Of a stretch of 31,445 nucleotides of DNA, positions 20,277-25,015 are shown one piece after another. Position numbers and translations under genes: made by a program. Under the pieces are notes generated by a model. That model was not told the origin of the DNA. It ran no database searches and was given only the letters and a program-made list of their open reading frames with translations. Origin of the DNA: a virus. The stretch spans positions 1 through 31,445 of IMG/VR virus record IMGVR_UViG_3300042445_001158. The stretch is one strand, 5' to 3'. Each line of letters starts with the position of its first letter. Position 1 is the first letter of the stretch.

Positions 20277-20960
20277 TTAACAGTCATCTGCCGTGCTGAC
20301 TGGGGCTGTTTCAATATTTATAAATGAATTGCCATATAGAGTATGTCTTGAGTTGGGGCCAAGTACTTTATTTACTTTATGCCTGTATTTGTCTCCGCCA
20401 GGAATTACAGCCAGCATGCCAGCCTCTGGCTTTACTTTAATTGGTAAATTTCCAAACTCTAATTCTCCACCTTCAAAATCATCATTAAGATAAAGGCTAA
20501 AAGAAGCATTAATATTGCTTTCTGCTCCAGGATCTTGATGCCAATACATTGCAAAATCAATGTCTTCTACAGAAATATTATATTCTTCTAAAGCAGATAA
20601 ATTTGCATTTTCTCTAATTTCTTCATCTGTCATATATTTAAAGGTTTGTAATGTTGCATGTCGCTTGTATGTTAGAGGTAATACAGAATCAAGTCTATCC
20701 CACACACCACCTGGATCAGAAAATATTGGAAGATCAATAACTTCTGAATCTTGATTTGGAAAAACAATGTTACGAGTTTCATCATATTTAGGAATAATAT
20801 TTAAAAATTTATTTAAAATGTTTTGGTATGGAGATCTCATTGTTGGATACCATCCATTTTTATCATCTGTTTGAGTTTTGAACCATGCTAATTCTTCTTG
20901 GGTAAGAAAATTTTTAATAATCCAAATTTGTTTATCATCATCTAAATATATTTTTTCCAT
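20277..20960 (-). CDS. Prolyl-4-hydroxylase-type Fe(II)/2-oxoglutarate oxygenase
   Basis: The C-terminal half has the double-stranded beta-helix signature: YWHQDPGAESN with His141 and Asp143, FSLYLNDDFEGGELEFGN, and AVIPGGDKYRHKVNKV with distal His194, followed by Arg205 to hold 2-oxoglutarate. This is the standard layout of the phage and bacterial P4H/PKHD-like family. Many phages encode such enzymes and their substrates are mostly unknown; candidates are virion proteins or host proteins. The ATG lies six bases after a TGATATGAT extended -10 element and there is no Shine-Dalgarno. The product is 227 residues. Confidence 0.85.
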   Translation of the reverse strand: MEKIYLDDDKQIWIIKNFLTQEELAWFKTQTDDKNGWYPTMRSPYQNILNKFLNIIPKYDETRNIVFPNQDSEVIDLPIFSDPGGVWDRLDSVLPLTYKRHATLQTFKYMTDEEIRENANLSALEEYNISVEDIDFAMYWHQDPGAESNINASFSLYLNDDFEGGELEFGNLPIKVKPEAGMLAVIPGGDKYRHKVNKVLGPNSRHTLYGNSFINIETAPVSTADDC

Positions 20961-20966
20961 ACTATA

Positions 20967-20975
20967 ATCATATCA
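20967..20975 (-). promoter_or_regulatory. Extended -10 promoter, leaderless layout
   Basis: TGATATGAT on the minus strand, six bases before the ATG at 20960. The same nonamer precedes the luciferase-like gene at 2318. Confidence 0.5.
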
Positions 20976-21005
20976 TAATTTTTTATGCAGTATTAATAAA
21001 ATTAG

Positions 21006-21077
21006 TACCCCCAAGGGGAATTGAACCCCTGTTACCACCGTGAAAGGGTGATGTCCTAACCACTAGACGATGAGGGC
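21006..21077 (-). tRNA. tRNA-Glu (TTC anticodon)
   Basis: The minus strand folds as a 72-base cloverleaf. The acceptor stem starts GCCCTCA and pairs with TGGGGGT (two G-U pairs), with discriminator A. The D arm is TCTAGTGGTTAGGA, the anticodon stem-loop is CACCCTTTCACGGTG with TTC, and the T arm is CAGGGGTTCAATTCCCCTT. No CCA is encoded. The invariant GTTCAA of the T loop is present. It probably compensates for codon use in this A+T-rich genome, where GAA is common. Confidence 0.95.
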
Positions 21078-21081
21078 TTAG

Positions 21082-21152
21082 AGCGGATAGCGGGAATCGG
21101 ACCCGCACATTAACCTTGGCAAGGTTACGCACTACCACTATGCAATATCCGC
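21082..21152 (-). tRNA. tRNA-Gly (GCC anticodon)
   Basis: The minus strand gives a 71-base cloverleaf: acceptor GCGGATA with TATCCGC and U as discriminator (usual for bacterial tRNA-Gly), D arm GCATAGTGGTAGTGC, anticodon arm TAACCTTGCCAAGGTTA with GCC, and T arm GCGGGTCCGATTCCCGC. CCA is not encoded. It lies four bases from tRNA-Glu, so the two are probably cotranscribed. Glycine supply suits the glycine-rich fibre at the left end, an inference. Confidence 0.95.
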
Positions 21153-21159
21153 AACACTA

Positions 21160-21951
21160 TTATGGAAGAACTTTAACTACCATATCTGTTAACTGTCCTT
21201 GTGTAATCCATTGAGCAGCAACTGCAGCAGTTGCAGATGATGTTGTTTGTGGAATAGACCCAAAGATAGAGGATGTGTAGTTATAGATTTCAGTTGATGC
21301 TACATATTTTGTATTTTTATCAAATGAATGTCCACTAACAACTTTACCAGAACTATTTCTTTCACCAGTGCTTACTGATACTGAGTCAGCAATACATGCT
21401 GGATAATCAATCTTTGTTCCAGGCTTGTTACCAGTTGCAATAAATACTGAAACATTTTTAGACTTTAAACTTACAATTAATGCACGTATAGTTGCATCAG
21501 CACCTCTGACCCCACCATAAGAAGCAGTATTTGTAGGCGCTACGGAACATTCTCTGTTTCCATTAAAAAATCCTGAAAAAGATACTGCAGAAACCTTTGT
21601 AGAATTTTTATCTACCCAACGTAAAGCATCAATAAAATTTCCAGCATTTACAGGAGAGTTTGGTCCAGCACTATATAATCCAATAATTTTAATATTTGGA
21701 TTTTGTTTTTTAGCGACCTCTACCATGGCATTTCCATGATTAACTGGACTTACTAATGAAGTAGAAAGTGGAAGTCTTGCTGTATAAGAGCAAGCAGTAT
21801 CTTGAGGTGTTACACAAGATACATTTCCATTAACTACTCTTGAATCAAAATATGAATCAATAATTACTAAAGATTTTTGTTCTGAAGCAAAAGTTGGTTG
21901 AACTAAAACTAAACCAATTATTGCTACAAGCCCCATTGTTATTTTTTTCAT
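21160..21951 (-). CDS. Secreted subtilisin-like (S8) protein
   Basis: An N-terminal signal peptide (MKKITMGLVAIIGLVLVQPT, cleaved probably near residue 23) is followed by a subtilase-like core. LVIIDSYFD supplies Asp32, NHGNAMVEVAKK His72, IATGN the oxyanion Asn175, and QTTSSATAAVAA the Ser238 in the place of GTSxAxP. So the triad and oxyanion residue can all be assigned, though the motifs are diverged and the usual pro-domain is missing. Four or more cysteines suggest disulfides outside the cell. It would act on the host envelope or neighbours; whether it is active is uncertain. AGGGG is upstream of the ATG. Confidence 0.7.
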   Translation of the reverse strand: MKKITMGLVAIIGLVLVQPTFASEQKSLVIIDSYFDSRVVNGNVSCVTPQDTACSYTARLPLSTSLVSPVNHGNAMVEVAKKQNPNIKIIGLYSAGPNSPVNAGNFIDALRWVDKNSTKVSAVSFSGFFNGNRECSVAPTNTASYGGVRGADATIRALIVSLKSKNVSVFIATGNKPGTKIDYPACIADSVSVSTGERNSSGKVVSGHSFDKNTKYVASTEIYNYTSSIFGSIPQTTSSATAAVAAQWITQGQLTDMVVKVLP

Positions 21952-21963
21952 TTTACCCCTTTA

Positions 21964-22182
21964 TTAGTTGTTTTGTATTTTAATTACTACCTGACAAGGG
22001 TCTCCGCCCTTTTCCCACTCTTGTGCTTCTTCATCACTCATATAGGGATCTCCCTCATGAGTGTTACAGAACGGTTCTGTTACCCATCCCCGCTCAATTC
22101 CATTAGTTAACCAAATCTCAAACTCATCAAGACTTGATGCTTCATCTTGTAGATCTTTTAATATATCGTCAAAGTTTGTCAT
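21964..22182 (-). CDS. Conserved small acidic protein of actinophages (72 aa)
   Basis: The protein has a FEIWLTNGIERGWVTEPFC segment, a THEGDP loop and a WEKGGDPCQVVIKI end, a pattern I recognise from many actinobacterial phage and host hypothetical proteins (NGIEKGWxSxPxCxTHDG...E..EWEEGGDPC). The function is unknown. The conserved Cys and His (Cys39, His42, Cys63) could bind metal. It has one of the two best promoters in the window, with the ATG six bases after TATAAT. Confidence 0.75.
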   Translation of the reverse strand: MTNFDDILKDLQDEASSLDEFEIWLTNGIERGWVTEPFCNTHEGDPYMSDEEAQEWEKGGDPCQVVIKIQNN

Positions 22183-22188
22183 ATATAA

Positions 22189-22217
22189 ATTATACTTTGA
22201 ACTGCTATCTTTGTCAA
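22189..22217 (-). promoter_or_regulatory. Full consensus promoter, leaderless layout
   Basis: The minus strand reads TTGACA, 17 bases, TATAAT, six bases, ATG: a perfect match to the sigma-70 consensus in both boxes. The TGA stop of the cupin-like gene is formed inside TTGACA. Confidence 0.85.
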
Positions 22218-22843
22218 CTTTTATTTTTGTCTTCTGAGTATAATAAAACTCCAGCCCTTGGACCTTCTCCCCAAACTTCGTGAGTTAGTTCGTGTGGCAA
22301 TAAAAGCATATCTCCTGAATTTAATACACATATATCGTCGTGTTTTTCAATTTTCCAAAAAGATTTTCCTACTAATTGAATATATCCAGCATCAAAAACA
22401 TCTCTGTGCTCATTAATCAAACGACTTGCCAAAGAAACTATCAAACCTTCTGAGTGCCATACGCAACCACAGTTGCAATCTCTGTAGGATGTTTCACTAT
22501 AGTACTGACAGTTTTCAAATGCCGTTGCACTACCAAAATCACTGTTTAGTTTAATTAAAAAATCTTTTAATTCTGGAAGGTCTTTCCAAACTTTTCCACT
22601 TAAAGTTTTAATCCATAGTGGATGGTGTACTGATAACTCACCCTTTACTGTTATAAAAAGATTTCCTTCTGGAACTACTTTAGAAAAATTTTTCTTATTT
22701 TTTTCTCCTATGTCTTCAATAGAAGATGCTTTATATATAAAGTTTAATATGTCTTCCCAAGTAATATTATTTGGAAAATAGGATCTTTCTACTATAAATG
22801 TATTATTTTCTTTTGCTTTTTTAAATTTATTTTTAAGATTCAT
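22214..22843 (-). CDS. Cupin/JmjC-like oxygenase-type protein
   Basis: The C-terminal half has the cupin signature EHRDVFDAGYIQLVG with the metal pair His146 and Asp148, the strands SFWKI and LNSGDMLLLP, and a distal His (His184 or His188 in HELTHEVW), as in JmjC/cupin_8 2-oxoglutarate oxygenases. Such enzymes hydroxylate ribosomal proteins or other targets. An unusual cluster CNCGCVWH (residues 123-130) just before the cupin could bind a second metal. The N-terminal 70 residues are basic and helical. It overlaps the Ntn hydrolase gene by one base and shares its promoter. Substrate unknown. Confidence 0.6.
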   Translation of the reverse strand: MNLKNKFKKAKENNTFIVERSYFPNNITWEDILNFIYKASSIEDIGEKNKKNFSKVVPEGNLFITVKGELSVHHPLWIKTLSGKVWKDLPELKDFLIKLNSDFGSATAFENCQYYSETSYRDCNCGCVWHSEGLIVSLASRLINEHRDVFDAGYIQLVGKSFWKIEKHDDICVLNSGDMLLLPHELTHEVWGEGPRAGVLLYSEDKNKS

Positions 22844-23367
22844 TAAATACTAACTACATCAATAGGTCCCATACACGATGGGCTAAACTTAATAGCAGAA
22901 GAAACTGCACCTACAACTCTTTTGCGGGGATCTTTAGATTTTTCGGTAGCATTTAAATACCCATAAGCATATTCAGCGCCAGAACCCATTGCTAAATAAT
23001 CTAAATTATACTTAGATAAAGACATATCAATAGCATTATGCTCATATATTTGACCTTTAACACAAATAATAAGACCTAAATCACCTTCTTTGGTAGTATC
23101 TACCCACCAGTTATTATAAAAATCTCTAAGTTGTTTAATAAATTTAGTTTGCATAAACTTATCTAAATCTTTTATATCTGGAATATATGGATTAAAATTA
23201 TAACGAATACGTTCACCGTCTAGCGCTCCAGCATACCCAATTAAATATGGACCAAGTTTCCAAACCTTTGGAGAAGTTAATGGAAGAATGGTATTATCGT
23301 CTGAGGCACCACGATCACCAGCCATATAGATTTTATTTTCATGACGGACTACAGCAAGAACAGTCAT
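22843..23367 (-). CDS. Proteasome/HslV-like Ntn hydrolase
   Basis: The N-terminus MTVLAVVRHENKIYMAGDRG places Thr2 as the nucleophile after removal of Met. In mature numbering Thr1, Asp17 and Lys33 (SPKVWKLG) fall exactly on the catalytic positions of proteasome beta and HslV subunits. KLGPYLIGYAG and a late MGSGAEYAYGYL loop are also like HslV. At 174 residues it is close to HslV length. It could form a protease ring or a self-compartmentalised hydrolase that uses host ATPases; partner and substrates are unknown. It has GAGGGG upstream and is the first gene of a two-gene unit. Confidence 0.8.
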   Translation of the reverse strand: MTVLAVVRHENKIYMAGDRGASDDNTILPLTSPKVWKLGPYLIGYAGALDGERIRYNFNPYIPDIKDLDKFMQTKFIKQLRDFYNNWWVDTTKEGDLGLIICVKGQIYEHNAIDMSLSKYNLDYLAMGSGAEYAYGYLNATEKSKDPRKRVVGAVSSAIKFSPSCMGPIDVVSI

Positions 23368-23396
23368 ACAGAAATCCCCTCAGAGTTTACCCTTTA

Positions 23397-23425
23397 AGTA
23401 TAGCAAATGATTATTGCTTAGTCAA
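23397..23425 (-). promoter_or_regulatory. Near-consensus promoter of the Ntn hydrolase unit
   Basis: Minus strand: TTGACT, 17 bases, TATACT preceded by TGC. The predicted leader of about 23-25 bases holds GAGGGG before the ATG at 23367, so this promoter gives a conventional leader. Confidence 0.75.
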
Positions 23426-23431
23426 ACACCT

Positions 23432-24007
23432 TTATTTAATATTTTGACCGCATGCTGAGCATGTTTTAGGCTTTGCAGCAGCCTTTTTAGCAGTACCCGC
23501 AGGGGCAGAGCCAAACTTAGGTCTACCAAACCCTACAATAGAAACCATAATTCCTTTTTTATTTTTCTTAAAGGCACGAAGTTTTTTGCAAACCTCTCCA
23601 CCATTACGTTGGCTACCTTTAGGATCTCCAGACGTATTACCTTCAATGCACCAAACTGTTCCGTCTTCGTTGTCTTTAACGACAATGGCTACGTGAGATA
23701 TTCTGTCTACCCCGTCAGATGGGAAATCAAAATAGGCGATGTCTCCTGGCTCTGGATCTGCTAAGTCTCCGTCAATCCATGATCCTGCTTTTTTAAATGC
23801 TTGTGCTCCACCTGGAGTGTAAACGGTATTAGGAATCTTTACTCCTGCTTCATTACCGCACCAGTTTACAAAAGAACCGCACCATGGTTGAAAATCTGCT
23901 TTAGTAAATTTGCCATACTTGGTTTCATTATCTTTAGGACCTTCAATAGTTCCTATTTCTGCTTCAGCGACTTCAATAAGACGTGCTGCTGTTCCTTGTT
24001 CTGCCAT
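23432..24007 (-). CDS. CHAP-domain endolysin
   Basis: A CHAP amidase/endopeptidase domain covers about residues 8-160: PWCGSFVNWC with catalytic Cys43, ISHVAIVV with His105, and WCIEGNTSG with Glu122. It would cut the peptide part of peptidoglycan. A short Ala/Lys linker leads to a final CSACG zinc-knuckle-like tail instead of a known wall-binding repeat. There is no signal peptide, so a holin is required. It follows two membrane-protein genes and a lipoprotein gene with one-base or short overlaps, which supports its role as the lysin of a lysis cassette. Confidence 0.88.
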   Translation of the reverse strand: MAEQGTAARLIEVAEAEIGTIEGPKDNETKYGKFTKADFQPWCGSFVNWCGNEAGVKIPNTVYTPGGAQAFKKAGSWIDGDLADPEPGDIAYFDFPSDGVDRISHVAIVVKDNEDGTVWCIEGNTSGDPKGSQRNGGEVCKKLRAFKKNKKGIMVSIVGFGRPKFGSAPAGTAKKAAAKPKTCSACGQNIK

Positions 24008-24213
24008 TACTTTACCTTGCTTCCAAATTTAGCCCAAACTCTTTCATGTAAAAAGTATCCAAGTGCTTCCCATCCAATATAAATAAGGGCGCCAAGGCTT
24101 GCATACTCCCATTCACGAGTAAATAAATAAATAACACCAGCAACTCCTACCAAATGAAAAGTTTCCCAACTTAATGTCTTTAGTAAAGTTTTTCTTGTAG
24201 AATCTTTTGACAT
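24007..24213 (-). CDS. DUF2061-like membrane protein
   Basis: The 68-residue protein has two hydrophobic helices (HLVGVAGVIYLFT, about 20-32, and ASLGALIYIGWEALGYFLHE, about 38-57) and the ending LHERVWAKFG, which matches the DUF2061 pattern (KxLTWR...YYLHERVW). The N-terminal part RKTLLKTLSWETFH also fits. The family is of unknown function. Placed between a two-helix membrane protein and the endolysin, with one-base overlaps on both sides, it is a holin or antiholin candidate by position. Confidence 0.75.
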   Translation of the reverse strand: MSKDSTRKTLLKTLSWETFHLVGVAGVIYLFTREWEYASLGALIYIGWEALGYFLHERVWAKFGSKVK

Positions 24214-24620
24214 TACTTATTCCAATCTGTATCAACTGGTTGTTCTTCTGGCATTGCTCCGTCTGGCTTAGAAAGTCTACGTGCTTTTGCTTCATCAATT
24301 TCTGACTCTAATTTTTTATCTGCCATTGTATTTTTGGCATCAACTTCTTTGTTTGCAATCTGTGCTGCCATAACATCTTTAGCACCAGATGATCCAATAA
24401 GAAGACCAGCAAGTGTTCCTGTAATAAATGTTGCTACGCTACCAAGAACATTAAAAAACATTTTATCGTTTTCTGATTGTCCTGTAATTGGTTGTGTAAC
24501 AAATATAAGGGCATACATTATGCCTGTTGCAGTTATAAATAAAATTGATCCTAGTGTGATACCTAAGATAAACTTAAGTCTTGCATCTAACTCTTGAGGA
24601 GTTAATCTTTCTTTAGCCAT
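24213..24620 (-). CDS. Two-helix membrane protein, holin candidate
   Basis: Two transmembrane segments (about residues 16-41, ILGITLGSILFITATGIMYA onward, and 58-77, VLGSVATFITGTLAGLLIG) are followed by a long charged helical C-terminus ending in DTDWNK. The layout, a small protein with two helices and a soluble charged tail lying before the endolysin, is typical of class II holins but the family is not certain. It overlaps the lipoprotein gene by eight bases and the DUF2061-like gene by one. Confidence 0.6.
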   Translation of the reverse strand: MAKERLTPQELDARLKFILGITLGSILFITATGIMYALIFVTQPITGQSENDKMFFNVLGSVATFITGTLAGLLIGSSGAKDVMAAQIANKEVDAKNTMADKKLESEIDEAKARRLSKPDGAMPEEQPVDTDWNK

Positions 24621-24819
24621 TTTGTGTTCCCTCCACCTTTGGTTGTTCTGTTAAATCTTCTGGGCATGCCCCGTTAGCAGTACAAATTGGTGGTTTGCAT
24701 TCTGCTGATTCCCAATTTTTTGGGTCTTGGCATGGATATCTATAGTGACCATCATATCCACAACCAGACAATCCTAGTGCTAGGATGCTTGATAGTAGGA
24801 GTATGCGTAGTTTTGACAT
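24613..24819 (-). CDS. Small lipoprotein (68 aa)
   Basis: The signal peptide ends in a lipobox, LGLSGC, with Cys20 as the lipidated residue. The mature part is about 48 residues with YPCQDPKNWESAECKPPIC, a Cys-rich motif I have seen in small phage lipoproteins of aquatic bacteria. It may have disulfides outside the membrane. Positioned first in the lysis-like cassette, it might resemble an outer-leaflet spanin, but an actinobacterial host would not need one; superinfection exclusion is another possibility. The ATG stands six bases after TGGTATAAT. Confidence 0.75.
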   Translation of the reverse strand: MSKLRILLLSSILALGLSGCGYDGHYRYPCQDPKNWESAECKPPICTANGACPEDLTEQPKVEGTQNG

Positions 24820-24825
24820 ACTCCC

Positions 24826-24834
24826 ATTATACCA
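24826..24834 (-). promoter_or_regulatory. Extended -10 promoter, leaderless layout, of the lysis-like cassette
   Basis: TGGTATAAT on the minus strand, six bases before the ATG at 24819. The six bases are GGGAGT, which could act as a Shine-Dalgarno only if too close to the start, so leaderless initiation is more likely. Confidence 0.6.
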
Positions 24835-24837
24835 AAC

Positions 24838-25014
24838 TTATTCGTCTTCTTTACGGATTCCTATGGTTGCAAACCATATGGCTACTGATGCTAGGGTTAC
24901 ATACCCAACCACCGTCTTTGCGCTACCCTCTAAAACCACCCATGCTACAAAGAAGCCAAGGAATGTAAAGTTTTCGTTTAGGGCTGCCATACCCCATTCT
25001 TTTAACTTTTTCAT
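24838..25014 (-). CDS. Small two-helix membrane protein (58 aa)
   Basis: The start is the ATG at 25014 with AGGAG six bases upstream, which is formed by the end of the large secreted protein gene. Two hydrophobic helices (FTFLGFFVAWVVLEGSA, about 17-33, and VVGYVTLASVAIWFATIGI, about 36-54) are followed by a charged RKEDE tail. Another holin-sized candidate; family not recognised. It is 18 bases upstream of the lipoprotein gene but the latter has its own promoter. Confidence 0.6.
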   Translation of the reverse strand: MKKLKEWGMAALNENFTFLGFFVAWVVLEGSAKTVVGYVTLASVAIWFATIGIRKEDE

Positions 25015-25015
25015 T

